A DNA stretch of 64,000 nt from the NCBI RefSeq assembly GCF_030817275.1, contig NZ_JAUSZD010000002.1, forward strand, positions 7,114,001 through 7,178,000, in the 5' to 3' direction. The position numbers were made by a program, and so were the translations under genes. Origin of the DNA: Paenibacillus sp. V4I7 (GTDB lineage Bacteria > Bacillota > Bacilli > Paenibacillales > NBRC-103111). The notes beneath the pieces are model-generated. The model saw only the letters and a list, made by a program, of their open reading frames with translations, was not told where the DNA came from and made no database searches. Positions 1 through 9,194 of the stretch are shown one piece after another (the first letter of the stretch is position 1; each line of letters starts with the position of its first letter).

Positions 1-713
1 ACCATGTCGTTGGTGCTCGTATCCCCGTCAACGGTGATCATGTTGAACGTAGTATCTGTGATCCTGCTCAGCAGCAGCTGCAGGTATTCGCTCTCAATCG
101 GCGCGTCGGTTGTCATGAAACCGAGCATCGTCGCCATGTTCGGGTGAATCATCCCCGAACCCTTCGCTGCCCCGGCAATGTGAATCTCTTTGCCGCCAAC
201 AACAACACGGACGCACGTCATCTTCTGCGTGAGATCCGTGGTCAGGATCGATTGGCAGAAGTCGTTTCCGCCGTCTGCCTTCACTTTAGCCGGCAGCTGC
301 TCGATGCCGCTGAGTACTTTCCCCATCGGCAGTAACTCACCGATGACACCCGTGCTCGTCACGCCGACGTGGTGCTCCGCCACGCCTAGCGCCTTGCTAC
401 TTGCAGCGCGCATTGCGTATGCATCGTCCTCGCCCTGCTGGCCGGTACACGCATTCGCGTTGCCGCTGTTGACGATCATCGCCTGCAGCTTGCCGCCTTG
501 GGCGATGCTCTCCTGCGTCACACGCAGCGGTGCCGCTTGGAAAGCGTTCAGCGTATAAACGCCCGCCGCTGCCGCCGGTACATCACAGACGATTGCGCCT
601 AGATCATAGCGCTCCGTCTTCTTCAATCCACAGTGCAGACCACCTGCACGAAAGCCTTTCGGCGTCGTTACTGTGCCCTCTGGCACGACAGTAAAGCTCA
701 CTAGATCTAGCAT
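1..713 (-). CDS. argJ: Bifunctional ornithine acetyltransferase/N-acetylglutamate synthase, N-terminal part
   Basis: Partial gene; its 3' end lies beyond the left edge. ArgJ moves the acetyl group from N-acetylornithine to glutamate, closing the cyclic arginine pathway in the cytoplasm. I translated 237 codons. They hold the ArgJ landmarks VNSGNANACTG (about residues 81-91), VTSTGVIGE, and KGSGMIHPNMATML near residue 195. In the family that Ala-Thr bond self-cleaves and the Thr becomes the nucleophile of the beta chain. ATG at 713 follows AGGTGAAG at good spacing. It sits 30 bp after argC, so the two probably share the ArgR-controlled promoter near 1850. Confidence 0.95.
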   Translation of the reverse strand, partial: MLDLVSFTVVPEGTVTTPKGFRAGGLHCGLKKTERYDLGAIVCDVPAAAAGVYTLNAFQAAPLRVTQESIAQGGKLQAMIVNSGNANACTGQQGEDDAYAMRAASSKALGVAEHHVGVTSTGVIGELLPMGKVLSGIEQLPAKVKADGGNDFCQSILTTDLTQKMTCVRVVVGGKEIHIAGAAKGSGMIHPNMATMLGFMTTDAPIESEYLQLLLSRITDTTFNMITVDGDTSTNDM

Positions 714-743
714 GTTCGTTCTTCACCTGTCCTCATCTTCTCG

Positions 744-1793
744 TTATGGATACACCGGTGCGAACAACAGCCCTGTCGTTTCGTCCCAGCCTTGCATGAT
801 ATTCAAATTCTGAATGGCCTGACCTGCAGCACCTTTAACTACATTGTCGATGACAGAAACGATGGTCACACGCCCCGTGCGCTCATCCACTGCAAAGCCG
901 ATATCGCAGTAGTTAGAGCCGAAAACTTCCTTCGTAGAAGGGAGCTTACCATTTTGACGAATCCGCACAAATCTCCGACCTTCATAATAATGGCGGTACA
1001 ATTCGATGAATTCCTCGGCGGTGTGTTCACCTTGTATCGTTGCGTACATGGTAGACATAATCCCGCGAGTCATAGGCACAAGATGTGTCGTGAACGTCGT
1101 AACAACGGGCTTACCCGCAACACGGCTGAGCGCCTGCTCGATTTCCGGAATATGCTGATGTTTATTTACTTTATAGGCTGTTAAATTCTCATTCGCTTCC
1201 GCATAGTGAAAACCTAGACTAACGCCACGACCCGCTCCGGAAACGCCGGATTTGGCATCAATAATAATCGTCGAGGGATCGATCCAACCCGCTTTGACTG
1301 CAGGAATCAGACCAAGCAGCGTCGCTGTCGGATAGCAGCCTGGGTTAGCGATTAAATCACTGCCCTTCACTTCGTCGCCGAAAACTTCGGACAAACCATA
1401 TATCGATTGTGCCAATGCTTCCTCAGAAGCAGCTGTTTTTTTATACCACTTTTCATAGTCCGCAGCCGATTTAAGTCTGAGGTCCCCAGAGATATCAATA
1501 ACCTTCAGGCCAGCTGCCAGAAGCTTCGGTGAAAGTTCTGCACTCACACCAGCTGGTGTCGCCAAGAACACAACGTCTGCTTTGCTCGCAATCAAGTCAA
1601 CATCAAGCACATCTAGAATATCCACAACCACTTCCTGCAAGTGTGGAAAATGCTCCGCAAGCGGCGCTCCTGCATTAGAAGTTGAGATGACCGAAGTGAT
1701 CTGTACCAAAGGATGCGCCTGCAACAGACGAATCAACTCCGCACCACCATAACCCGTGGCTCCAATAATAGCCGCCCTAACTCCATGACTCAT
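744..1793 (-). CDS. argC: N-acetyl-gamma-glutamyl-phosphate reductase
   Basis: NADPH-dependent reductase of the third arginine step, making N-acetylglutamate semialdehyde. At 349 residues it has the usual ArgC length. The nucleotide-binding loop GATGYGGAE is at residues 11-19 and the catalytic cysteine is about Cys153 in NPGCYPTA. The segment SGVSGAGRG is also typical. ATG at 1793 follows GGGAGGG. It is the first gene of an argC-argJ unit that may continue off the window, and its promoter is overlaid by two ARG boxes. Confidence 0.97.
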   Translation of the reverse strand: MSHGVRAAIIGATGYGGAELIRLLQAHPLVQITSVISTSNAGAPLAEHFPHLQEVVVDILDVLDVDLIASKADVVFLATPAGVSAELSPKLLAAGLKVIDISGDLRLKSAADYEKWYKKTAASEEALAQSIYGLSEVFGDEVKGSDLIANPGCYPTATLLGLIPAVKAGWIDPSTIIIDAKSGVSGAGRGVSLGFHYAEANENLTAYKVNKHQHIPEIEQALSRVAGKPVVTTFTTHLVPMTRGIMSTMYATIQGEHTAEEFIELYRHYYEGRRFVRIRQNGKLPSTKEVFGSNYCDIGFAVDERTGRVTIVSVIDNVVKGAAGQAIQNLNIMQGWDETTGLLFAPVYP

Positions 1794-1823
1794 TCGAATT
1801 TCCCTCCCGATGTTCCGAAAATA

Positions 1824-1861
1824 TATGTATTATTATACAGTCGTATACATAATAATTCAAT
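1824..1861. promoter_or_regulatory. Tandem ARG boxes (ArgR/AhrC operator)
   Basis: Box 1, TATGTATTATTATACAGT (1824-1841), fits the 18-bp consensus WNTGNATWWWWATNCANW at every position. Box 2, TATACATAATAATTCAAT (1844-1861), fits at 17 of 18. They are 2 bp apart. Paired boxes 2-3 bp apart are the usual binding unit of the hexameric arginine repressor. The boxes cover the -10 and -35 of argC, which predicts arginine-dependent repression. No argR gene is in this window. Confidence 0.85.
1832..1860 (-). promoter_or_regulatory. SigA-type promoter of argC-argJ
   Basis: Minus-strand -35 TTGAAT (1860-1855), a 17-bp spacer and a perfect -10 TATAAT (1837-1832). The start would be near 1825, about 30 bases before the argC ATG. 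Both elements lie inside the ARG boxes, so ArgR binding would exclude RNA polymerase. Confidence 0.8.
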
Positions 1862-2143
1862 GAATTTTTTTATGCGGATTTTGACAATTGAATTGTGCCT
1901 ACGCAAGGCATTTCAAGGATTTTCTACATTAAAATCGACAAATCTTTAATTCTTTGAGTTCCTGCCTTCCGACAAGAAGTATACATAATATGCATCAATT
2001 AAACGTAACATGTGCATAAAAACAATGCTTTCTCATCGATACCCGGTGAGTGTCAAATCAATTATCACAAATTATACGCTATACAGGCAAATCCTGTATG
2101 TGAATATTTCAAGTTATTCAAGAAGTGTGGGTAAGTAGTATGG

Positions 2144-2205
2144 TTATCCACAGATTATGCACAATTTATCCACAAGCGACCCTTCCCTTAAAAAAGTTAT
2201 GCACA
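2144..2205 (+). promoter_or_regulatory. DnaA-box cluster, four direct boxes
   Basis: TTATCCACA at 2144-2152, TTATGCACA at 2155-2163, TTATCCACA at 2166-2174 and TTATGCACA at 2197-2205. All four fit the DnaA-box consensus TTWTNCACA and share one orientation. The first three start exactly 11 bp apart, with 2-bp gaps, and the fourth starts 31 bp further on. The cluster fills the gap between the argC promoter and the terminator of the next gene; the rest of that gap (1862-2143) shows nothing I can name. Confidence 0.75.
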
Positions 2206-2228
2206 AAAAGACGCACCTAAAGTGCGCC
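2205..2228 (-). terminator. Rho-independent terminator after the YitT-type gene
   Basis: On the minus strand GGCGCACT, a short AT loop and GGTGCGTC pair (2228-2210), followed by five Ts (2209-2205). It lies 22 bases after the stop at 2250. Confidence 0.8.
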
Positions 2229-2249
2229 AATCTATCACAAAGCTTCTCG

Positions 2250-3119
2250 CTATGCATGTCGTTTGAAACCTTCCCCTAATACCTCATTCGTTTCGCTCAA
2301 AATGACAAAAGCCTGAGGATCCACCGACTGAACTAGTGTTTTCAATCGACTTACTTCATTTTGTTTCACAACGACCATTAAGACCGTTCGCGATTCGCCT
2401 GTAAATCCTCCGGACCCATTAAGCTCCGTAAGTCCACGGTCCAAATCATATAAAATCGCCTTGCGTATGGCTTCTGTATGATCAGAAATAATGAAGGCCA
2501 CTTTAGCATAGTTGAAGCCGAGTTGAACGATATCGATTGTTTTCGTGGTGACAAATAACCCAATCAATCCGTATAGTGCATTTTCCGGTGTAAAAACAAG
2601 CGCTGAACCTAGAATGACCAGACCATCAAAAATCGCTACAGAGAAACCTAAACTTAAGCCTGTGTATTTATGTAGGATTTGAGCAGCCAGACCGAGTCCG
2701 CCTGTAGACCCGCGTCCTCGGAAGACGATGCCGAGTCCAAGTCCAACGCCAATACCTCCATAGACAGACGCGAGCAAGGGATTTTGCGTTGGTACCCCTA
2801 AATGGCTTGTTACGAGTACGCACAGTGGAAATATAACCGACCCGACAGCCGCCTTAACCCCGAATTGCCCGCCAAGCAGCCATAGGGCTAACAAGAAAAT
2901 CGGTATATTCAGGGCCCACTGCGTAATCGCTGGATTCAGACCCGTCAAATGCTGAACAATCGTAGAAAGACCTGAAACCCCACCCGTCGCAATTTGATTT
3001 GGGTTCAAAAAACAGTTAAAACTAGCCGCCATAATCAGCGAGCCGATCAGCATCAATATATACTCAAATACGGTATGTGCTGGACTTCCTATCCGTATTC
3101 GCGGTTCTTTTCTGGGCAC
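2250..3119 (-). CDS. YitT family membrane protein (DUF161/DUF2179)
   Basis: A polytopic membrane protein of the YitT family, function not established. About 289 residues: five or so hydrophobic segments with the typical LGLGIVFRGRGSTGGLG and GLIGLFVTTKTIDIVQLG stretches, then a soluble C-terminal DUF2179-like domain (TGESRTVLMVVVKQNEVSRLK). The open frame reaches a TTG at 3143, but GAGAGGAGGG lies between that codon and a GTG at 3119 with ideal spacing. I therefore start at the GTG. A terminator follows. No link to the adjacent genes is evident beyond orientation. Confidence 0.88.
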   Translation of the reverse strand: MPRKEPRIRIGSPAHTVFEYILMLIGSLIMAASFNCFLNPNQIATGGVSGLSTIVQHLTGLNPAITQWALNIPIFLLALWLLGGQFGVKAAVGSVIFPLCVLVTSHLGVPTQNPLLASVYGGIGVGLGLGIVFRGRGSTGGLGLAAQILHKYTGLSLGFSVAIFDGLVILGSALVFTPENALYGLIGLFVTTKTIDIVQLGFNYAKVAFIISDHTEAIRKAILYDLDRGLTELNGSGGFTGESRTVLMVVVKQNEVSRLKTLVQSVDPQAFVILSETNEVLGEGFKRHA

Positions 3120-3188
3120 GAACGGCCCTCCTCTCGGTACCAATTAAACATGCCCATATCCCTTGTAGCATGTGTTTCAAGCCTACTC

Positions 3189-4007
3189 TTACAACAAGGG
3201 TGCACTCATATTTTTACCGTAAAATATCTCGTCCATTTCCCACTTTACACTTTCCGTAATGTCCTTCTGCTCGGCTACGCTCAGCTTGTCTTTCGTATAA
3301 CCGAACAAATAATTGTTTAAATCAAATTTCTTCAGCTTACATTTCGTATGAAAAATATTTTCCTGATAGACGTTCACATCAATCATGTCGTACATGCTTT
3401 TAATTTCCTCAGGAATGTAGTTCTGAATCGAACTAATATCATGATCAATAAACAGCTTATGCCCGTTGATATCCCGAGTGAAGCCGCGAACCCGATAATC
3501 CATCGTCATAATATCCGTATCGAAGGAATGGATTAAGTAATTCAGTGCCTTTAGCGGCGAAATTTCCCCGCATGTAGATACATCAATATCCGCCCTAAAC
3601 GTGCTAATCCCTTCATCAGGGTGATATTCCGGATAGGTATGAACAGTGATATGGCTGGTGTTCAGGTGCATAAGCACCGTCTCCGGCAGGGGCCCTGGGG
3701 ATTCCTCAAATGAAGCGTCAGGAGCGCCCTCCACTGGACCTTCAGAAACCAACATCGTTACGCTTGCCCCTTGCGGATCATAATCCTGCTTGGCCACATT
3801 GAGCACATGAGCACCGATGATATCCGCGACCGCTTTGAGAATTTTGGTTAGCCTGGCTGCATTGTACTGTTCGTCAATATATTCTATGTAGGCTTCGCGC
3901 TCTTCTTTGGTTCTGGTGTAGCAGATATCGTACATATTGAAGCTCAATGATTTTGTAAGGTTGTTAAAGCCGTGCAGTGTAATGCGCTGCTCTGTCGTAA
4001 GTGTCAT
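3189..4007 (-). CDS. speD: S-adenosylmethionine decarboxylase proenzyme, E. coli type
   Basis: Decarboxylates SAM to the aminopropyl donor for spermidine. The precursor self-cleaves before a serine that becomes the pyruvoyl cofactor. The 272-residue product follows the long, E. coli-like class throughout ([13 protein letters not shown] near the start, [40 protein letters not shown]). It is unlike the roughly 125-residue Bacillus/archaeal SpeD. The cleavage site would be Thr117-Ser118 before [10 protein letters not shown]. coli has Lys-Ser, so the flanking residue differs. AGGAGG lies just ahead of ATG 4007, ruling out the upstream in-frame ATG at 4034. No spermidine synthase gene is adjacent. 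Confidence 0.95.
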   Translation of the reverse strand: MTLTTEQRITLHGFNNLTKSLSFNMYDICYTRTKEEREAYIEYIDEQYNAARLTKILKAVADIIGAHVLNVAKQDYDPQGASVTMLVSEGPVEGAPDASFEESPGPLPETVLMHLNTSHITVHTYPEYHPDEGISTFRADIDVSTCGEISPLKALNYLIHSFDTDIMTMDYRVRGFTRDINGHKLFIDHDISSIQNYIPEEIKSMYDMIDVNVYQENIFHTKCKLKKFDLNNYLFGYTKDKLSVAEQKDITESVKWEMDEIFYGKNMSAPLL

Positions 4008-4076
4008 GTTTCTTCTTCCTCCTTGTTGTTCCATCCTACTCTTTCCTTACCCAAACCCTGAATGACATTAAACTTG

Positions 4077-4106
4077 AAAAAATCCTACACCTTTCAGATG
4101 TAGGAT
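4077..4106 (-). terminator. Rho-independent terminator after prfB
   Basis: Minus-strand ATCCTACA and TGTAGGAT form an 8-bp stem with a 9-base loop, followed by TTTTT. It lies about 90 bases after the prfB stop and before speD. Confidence 0.85.
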
Positions 4107-4193
4107 AAACGTCTATTGCTCTATATATGCGTTTTGCGATTAGTAATGGTTCGGTGCACCAAGCTCTTCCAGCACACAGCTCATGTACCTGTT

Positions 4194-5307
4194 CTACTCC
4201 GGCTTCCGAATCTGATGACGCAGGTAAGCATCGATGAACATATTGAGATCTCCATCCATCACTGCGCCAATATTACCTGTTTCCGCTGAAGTCCTGTGAT
4301 CTTTGACCATGCTATAGGGATGAAACACATAAGAGCGAATCTGGCTTCCCCATGCAATGTCAGACTGCTCGCCGCGAATCTCTGCGAGATGCTTCAGTTG
4401 CTCTTCGATCTTCCGCTCGTAGAGCTTGGAACGCAGCATCTTCATCGCTTTCTCGCGGTTCTTAATCTGCGAGCGTTCTTGCTGACAGCTCACCACGACA
4501 CCCGTTGGTATGTGCGTTATCCGCACAGCCGAATCCGTGGTGTTGATGTGTTGACCGCCGGCGCCGCTTGCGCGGTACGTATCGATCTTGAGATCCTCGG
4601 AGCGGATCTCACCCACGTCCGTGTCGTCCTCGATCTCCGGCATGACGTCACACGACGCAAACGAGGTGTGACGACGACCGGAGGCGTCGAACGGCGAGAT
4701 CCGGACGAGCCGATGCACGCCCTTCTCCGCCTTCAAATAGCCGTAGGCGTTGAAGCCTGTGATCTGCAGCGTGACACTCTTCACGCCGGCTTCGTCGCCG
4801 GGCAAATAGTCGAGCACCTCGACTTTGTAGCCCCGCTTCTCCGCCCAGCGGCGGTACATGCGCAGCAGCATCTCCGCCCAGTCCTGCGACTCGGTGCCGC
4901 CCGCACCGGGATGCAGCTCCAGGATCGCATTCAGCCGGTCGTACGGCTGATTGAGGAGCAAGCCTAGCTCGAAGGATTCGAGCTTCTTCTTCAAGGCATC
5001 GATGCCTGACTCAATGTCTTTCGCTAGGCCTGCATCGCTCTCCTCTTCCTCGAGCTCGACCATGACCTGCAGGTCGTCGAACTCGTTCGAGAAGCCTTGG
5101 AACTGATCGACGACACTTTTGATGGCGTTGAGGTCCGCGATGGTCTTCTGGGCACGATCATTATCGTCCCAGAAGTCCGGTGCCCCCATTTTTTCCTCAA
5201 AATCCCCGATCGCTTCAAGCTTATGATCTAAGTCAAAGAGACCCCCGTAATTCGGTTAGTCGCTTTGCTGTCTCTCTTAAATCCTGTTTTACTTCTGGTT
5301 CCAGCAT
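4194..5307 (-). CDS. prfB: Peptide chain release factor 2, with programmed +1 frameshift
   Basis: RF2 releases peptides at UGA and UAA codons. The long frame (5234-4194) lacks the true N terminus. That begins at ATG 5307 after AGAGGTG and runs 24 codons to an in-frame TGA at 5235-5233. Skipping T5235 joins the frames, giving about 370 residues. The body has the SPF anticodon-like motif ([11 protein letters not shown]) and the catalytic GGQ ([14 protein letters not shown]). It lies 65 bp after secA with no terminator between, so the two are probably co-transcribed as in B. subtilis. The 3' end is closed by the hairpin at 4077-4106. Confidence 0.96.
5232..5247 (-). promoter_or_regulatory. prfB: prfB +1 frameshift site
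   Basis: On the minus strand CGGGGGTCTCTTTGAC: an internal Shine-Dalgarno-like G-run a few bases before the slip codon CTT and the in-frame stop TGA followed by C. This is the canonical autoregulatory site. When RF2 is scarce the ribosome slips +1 and completes RF2. Confidence 0.95.
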
Positions 5308-5372
5308 GTCTTACACCTCTTTTATTCTCTTGTGCCTAGGTTATACAGATCATGGTAGCAAGATAGCAGCGA

Positions 5373-7892
5373 TTAGCTGCCTTGTCCGTGGCACTGCTTG
5401 AATTTCTTCCCGCTGCCGCATGGGCATGGGTCGTTGCGTCCAATACGCTGCTCATCGCCGCGCACGAGCGGTTTCTTCCCGCCGGCTTCATTCTTCGTAT
5501 CCACCGCTTGACCTTCGGCTACGGCTTGACGCTCCAGGTTGCTTTGTACGTGAGCCTTCATAATGTACATCGCGACTTCTTCGCGGATATTCTCAATCAT
5601 CTCTTGGAACATCTCGAAGCCTTCGAATTGATATTCACGCAGCGGATCTGTTCCGCCGTAAGCACGAAGATGAATACCTTGGCGCAGCTGATCCATGGCA
5701 TCGATGTGATCCATCCATTTGCTATCTACAGCACGAAGAGCAACGACTTTTTCGAATTCACGCATGAATTCTTCACCAATCTCTGCTTCACGCTCATCAT
5801 AACGTTTGCTAACGAGATCTTTGATGTAGTCAATAATCTCTTCTTGTTCTTTGCCCCAAATATTTTGATCCGTAATCTGGCCTTCTTCAGTTAAGAAGTT
5901 GTTGTTCACGAAGTTAGCCACTTCCTGAAGCTCCCACTCCTCCGGAATTTGTTCCTCCGGACAGTGTGCTTTCACGATGCGTTCGATAACCGCGTTGATC
6001 ATACCTTCGATGACTTCACGAATATTTTCGGACTCCAGCAGCTCACGGCGCTGTTTATATATAATTTCCCGTTGTTGATTCATGACATCGTCGTATTGAA
6101 GAACGACTTTACGAACGTCGAAGTTGTTACCCTCAACGCGTTTTTGGGCCGATTCCACTGCACGTGTGATCAATTTGCTTTCGATCGGTTGATCTTCTTC
6201 CATACCGAGGCGGTCCATCATCGCCATGATATTGTCCGCGCCGAAACGTTTCATCAATTCGTCCTCAAGGGAGAGGTAGAACTGTGAAGAACCAGGGTCA
6301 CCTTGACGGCCTGCGCGTCCACGCAGCTGATTGTCGATCCGTCTGCTTTCATGACGTTCTGTACCTATGATATGCAGTCCGCCTGCTTCATGTACGCCTT
6401 CACCGAGCACAATGTCCGTACCGCGGCCCGCCATGTTCGTTGCAATCGTCACAGAGCCAGGTTGACCCGCGCGTGCTACGATTTCAGCTTCTTCTGCATG
6501 ATACTTCGCATTCAGTACTTTGTGCTGAATGCCTTTCTTTTTGAGCATCTCCGACAATTTCTCAGAATTCTCAATAGACACCGTACCTACAAGAACTGGT
6601 TGGTTCAGCTGATGGCGCTCAACAATTTGTTCAACAACCGCCTTGAACTTACCATTCTCTGACTTGTACACCACATCCGGCAAATCCTTACGAATCATCG
6701 GACGGTTCGTCGGAACAATGATAACTTCAAGACCGTAAATTTTCTTGAGCTCTTCTTCTTCCGTTTTCGCAGTACCTGTCATACCCGCTAGTTTGCGGTA
6801 CATCCGGAAATAGTTCTGGAATGTAATTGTCGCCAGCGTCATGCTCTCGTTCTGCACTTGCAGCTGCTCTTTGGCCTCAATGGCTTGGTGCAGCCCATCA
6901 CTATAACGACGGCCTGTCATAATACGGCCCGTGAATTCATCAACAATCATGACTTCGTCTTCTTGTACCACATAATCCACATCGCGTTTCATAATGAAAC
7001 GAGCCTTGAGCCCTTGCGTCACGTGATGGTTGATATTCACATTCTGATGATCGAATAAGTTCTCAATGCCGAATGCCCGCTCCGCTTTAGCTACCCCTTC
7101 TTCAGTAAGAGCTACGGAACGTACTTTAATATCAATCGTGTAATCCTCTTCTTCTTTCAACTTAGCCACAAAACGGTCAGCCGCATAGTACAAGTCTGTC
7201 GACTTAGCAGCCTGTCCCGAAATAATCAACGGCGTTCTCGCCTCATCGACCAAAATGGAGTCAACTTCATCGATAACCGCAAAATAAAGTGGACGCTGAA
7301 CCATCTGCTCTTTGTAAAGAACCATGTTATCACGCAAGTAATCAAAACCGTATTCGTTATTCGTACCATACGTAATATCACAAGCGTAAGCCGCTTGCTT
7401 CTCCTCATGTGACAGGTCGTGGAGATTAACCCCAACTGTCAAACCGAGGAATTCATAGATCTGACCCATCTCGGCGCTATCACGTTGAGCCAAATAGTCA
7501 TTGACCGTAACTACGTGTACGCCTCTTCCAAGCAAAGCATTCAAATAGACAGGGAGTGTTCCAACGAGCGTTTTCCCTTCCCCTGTTCTCATCTCCGCGA
7601 TACGGCCTTCGTGAAGCACCATCCCCCCGATGAGCTGAACGTCGTAATGACGTTTACCTAGTACACGTAAACCTGCTTCTCTAACAACAGCAAAAGCTTC
7701 CGGTAAAAGATCATCAAGTTCTTCGCCTTTTTCCAGGCGGTTTCTGAACTCAGTTGTCTTGCCTTTTAATTCCTCATCGGACAGCGGCTTAATGCTAGCT
7801 TCTAGGTCGTTGATATAATCAACGGCCTTGAGCATCCGTTTAATTTCCCGTTCATTGGAATCACCAAAAATTTTCTTCACTAGTCCTAGCAT
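5373..7892 (-). CDS. secA: Preprotein translocase ATPase SecA
   Basis: The motor that drives unfolded preproteins through SecYEG. About 839 residues from ATG 7892, which follows AAAGGGG; the open frame extends 15 codons further up but without a ribosome site. Walker A MRTGEGKT is at 101-108, and DEVDSIL gives the DEAD-type Walker B near 208. Helicase motif VI-like segments ([27 protein letters not shown] region) follow. The C terminus ends in a zinc-binding [14 protein letters not shown] tail. It would export the S-layer proteins, flagellar-independent wall enzymes and the subtilase encoded here. Confidence 0.98.
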   Translation of the reverse strand: MLGLVKKIFGDSNEREIKRMLKAVDYINDLEASIKPLSDEELKGKTTEFRNRLEKGEELDDLLPEAFAVVREAGLRVLGKRHYDVQLIGGMVLHEGRIAEMRTGEGKTLVGTLPVYLNALLGRGVHVVTVNDYLAQRDSAEMGQIYEFLGLTVGVNLHDLSHEEKQAAYACDITYGTNNEYGFDYLRDNMVLYKEQMVQRPLYFAVIDEVDSILVDEARTPLIISGQAAKSTDLYYAADRFVAKLKEEEDYTIDIKVRSVALTEEGVAKAERAFGIENLFDHQNVNINHHVTQGLKARFIMKRDVDYVVQEDEVMIVDEFTGRIMTGRRYSDGLHQAIEAKEQLQVQNESMTLATITFQNYFRMYRKLAGMTGTAKTEEEELKKIYGLEVIIVPTNRPMIRKDLPDVVYKSENGKFKAVVEQIVERHQLNQPVLVGTVSIENSEKLSEMLKKKGIQHKVLNAKYHAEEAEIVARAGQPGSVTIATNMAGRGTDIVLGEGVHEAGGLHIIGTERHESRRIDNQLRGRAGRQGDPGSSQFYLSLEDELMKRFGADNIMAMMDRLGMEEDQPIESKLITRAVESAQKRVEGNNFDVRKVVLQYDDVMNQQREIIYKQRRELLESENIREVIEGMINAVIERIVKAHCPEEQIPEEWELQEVANFVNNNFLTEEGQITDQNIWGKEQEEIIDYIKDLVSKRYDEREAEIGEEFMREFEKVVALRAVDSKWMDHIDAMDQLRQGIHLRAYGGTDPLREYQFEGFEMFQEMIENIREEVAMYIMKAHVQSNLERQAVAEGQAVDTKNEAGGKKPLVRGDEQRIGRNDPCPCGSGKKFKQCHGQGS

Positions 7893-7927
7893 CGGTGAAC
7901 CCCTTTCCCTTGCATTCGTATCCTTAA

Positions 7928-7957
7928 ATTGTACCACTTTTGACGGTCTTGCCGCAA
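7928..7957 (-). promoter_or_regulatory. Possible secA-prfB promoter
   Basis: Minus strand: weak -35 TTGCGG (7957-7952), an 18-bp spacer and -10 TACAAT (7933-7928) preceded by TGG, an extended -10. It lies about 36 bases before the secA ATG. Confidence 0.5.
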
Positions 7958-8063
7958 CAAATGACCATTCTTACATCTGTATAAACCATCCACACTAGGT
8001 GAAAAGAGCACGTTTTTACTTATTTTCTATAGTATTGAATCGATGTTCCGATTGCATGCATGA

Positions 8064-8097
8064 GAAAAAGCTTAATTCGACAGAATCGAATCAAGCT
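8064..8097 (-). terminator. Rho-independent terminator after hpf
   Basis: Minus strand AGCTTGATTCGA and TCGAATTAAGCT form a 12-bp stem (one wobble) with a 5-base loop and a following T-run. It lies about 45 bases past the hpf stop. Confidence 0.85.
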
Positions 8098-8140
8098 CAT
8101 TTTTTGTTTTAGGGATGTCTCGAGTTGCTCCGCTTTCTTA

Positions 8141-8689
8141 TTAAACAGCCGGCTCAATCAGACCATACTTACCGTCATCTCGTTTGTAAACTACATTGAC
8201 TTGATCTGTATCCATGTTCGAAAAAACGAAGAAATTATGGCCTACCATGTTCATTTGTAGAATCGCTTCTTCCACATCCATCGGCTTCAAATCGAAGCGT
8301 TTGTTGCGGACCAGTTCAAAGTCATCTTCCTCGTCCAAATAAGTGACAGGCGATGTTTCAACCTTAAATAAATCACGCTTGCCGCCATCTTGGCGAATTT
8401 TTCGATTCGTCCTCGTCTTATGCTTACGAATCTGGCGTTCCAACTTGTCCACGACCAAATCGATCGACGCATACATATCATTGTTGCGTTCTTCAGCTCG
8501 CAGCAGCACGCCTGTCAGGGGAATACCTACCTCAATCGTTTGTAAACCTTTAACCACACTTAGCTTTACTTGTACATCAGATGTAAGGGGAGCTTCAAAA
8601 TACCTCTCTAGTCTGTTCAATTTCTTGTCGACATAGTCCCTGAGGGCTTCAGTTACTTCAAGGTGTTCTCCGCGAATGCTAATCATCAT
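8141..8689 (-). CDS. hpf: Ribosome hibernation promoting factor, long form
   Basis: Binds the 30S subunit and pairs 70S ribosomes into inactive 100S dimers in slow growth. At 182 residues it is the long HPF. An N-terminal YfiA/HPF domain starts ISIRGEHLEVTEALRDYV and a C-terminal dimerisation domain has VRNKRFDLKPMDVEEAILQMNMVGHNFFVF. It corresponds to B. subtilis YvyD, which also sits between fliT and secA. A SigH-type promoter lies just upstream, consistent with stationary-phase expression. ATG 8689 has the better spacing to GGGAGA; the next codon is also ATG. Confidence 0.96.
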   Translation of the reverse strand: MMISIRGEHLEVTEALRDYVDKKLNRLERYFEAPLTSDVQVKLSVVKGLQTIEVGIPLTGVLLRAEERNNDMYASIDLVVDKLERQIRKHKTRTNRKIRQDGGKRDLFKVETSPVTYLDEEDDFELVRNKRFDLKPMDVEEAILQMNMVGHNFFVFSNMDTDQVNVVYKRDDGKYGLIEPAV

Positions 8690-8723
8690 AGTTAAACATC
8701 TCCCTTCCTTCTTACATTATACT

Positions 8724-8753
8724 ACATTCAACCCCCATCTTCATAATTCCTTT
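8724..8753 (-). promoter_or_regulatory. SigH-type promoter of hpf
   Basis: Minus strand AAAGGAATT (8753-8745), 12 bp, GTTGAATGT (8732-8724). This fits the SigH consensus RNAGGAWWW / RNNGAATWW at 17 of 18 positions with a permitted spacing. The B. subtilis orthologue is known to be SigH dependent. A TATAAT nearby could also give a weak SigA start. Confidence 0.75.
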
Positions 8754-8777
8754 AAATTCCGAGCACACTATTTGCGC

Positions 8778-8809
8778 AAAAAAACACCCTAGAATAAAGC
8801 CCCAGGGTG
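8778..8809 (-). terminator. Rho-independent terminator after the cold-shock gene
   Basis: Minus strand CACCCT and AGGGTG pair around a 13-base loop, followed by seven Ts. It separates the cold-shock gene from hpf. Confidence 0.8.
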
Positions 8810-8858
8810 CCAGTTAGTTCAGTAGATGTATTCAAGCGGCACAAAACGTACCGGAAGC

Positions 8859-9056
8859 TTATATTCTGCTTACATTAGCGGCTTGTGGTCCACGTGCGCC
8901 TTCTACGATGTCAAACTCAACAGCCTGACCTTCGTCTAACGTTTTGAAGCCTTCTGATTGAATCGCTGAGAAATGCACGAATACATCCCCGCCATCTTCA
9001 CGCTCAATGAAACCATAACCTTTTTCTGCATTAAACCATTTTACTTTACCTTGCAT
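8859..9056 (-). CDS. Cold-shock protein (CspA/CspB family)
   Basis: A 65-residue single cold-shock domain, an RNA chaperone that melts structure in mRNA. The RNA-binding motifs KGYGFIE and VFVHF are intact and the length is the family norm. The open frame could start at a GTG three codons earlier, but AAGGA is too close to that codon. ATG 9056 is spaced correctly. It is monocistronic, with its own strong promoter and terminator. Confidence 0.97.
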   Translation of the reverse strand: MQGKVKWFNAEKGYGFIEREDGGDVFVHFSAIQSEGFKTLDEGQAVEFDIVEGARGPQAANVSRI

Positions 9057-9112
9057 AACGTACACATTCCTTTCGTTTTAAAAAATAATAAAATGTAAGC
9101 CCTTACTTTTCG

Positions 9113-9142
9113 ACTATATCACCAGCCCGCTTGACCTGTCAA
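9113..9142 (-). promoter_or_regulatory. Promoter of the cold-shock gene
   Basis: Minus strand perfect -35 TTGACA (9142-9137), an 18-bp spacer and -10 TATAGT (9118-9113) with an extended -10 TGA before it. The start would be near 9106, giving a leader of about 50 bases. Confidence 0.75.
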
Positions 9143-9194
9143 TTTCTAACTTACCATTTGATGAAATATTTTGAAAATTCGGGTATATACAAGC

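Noticed and set aside
792-1184. Plus-strand open frames inside argC, prfB, secA, metK, murA and other genes
   Set aside because: They lie opposite strongly conserved proteins, lack convincing ribosome sites and have no recognisable domains.
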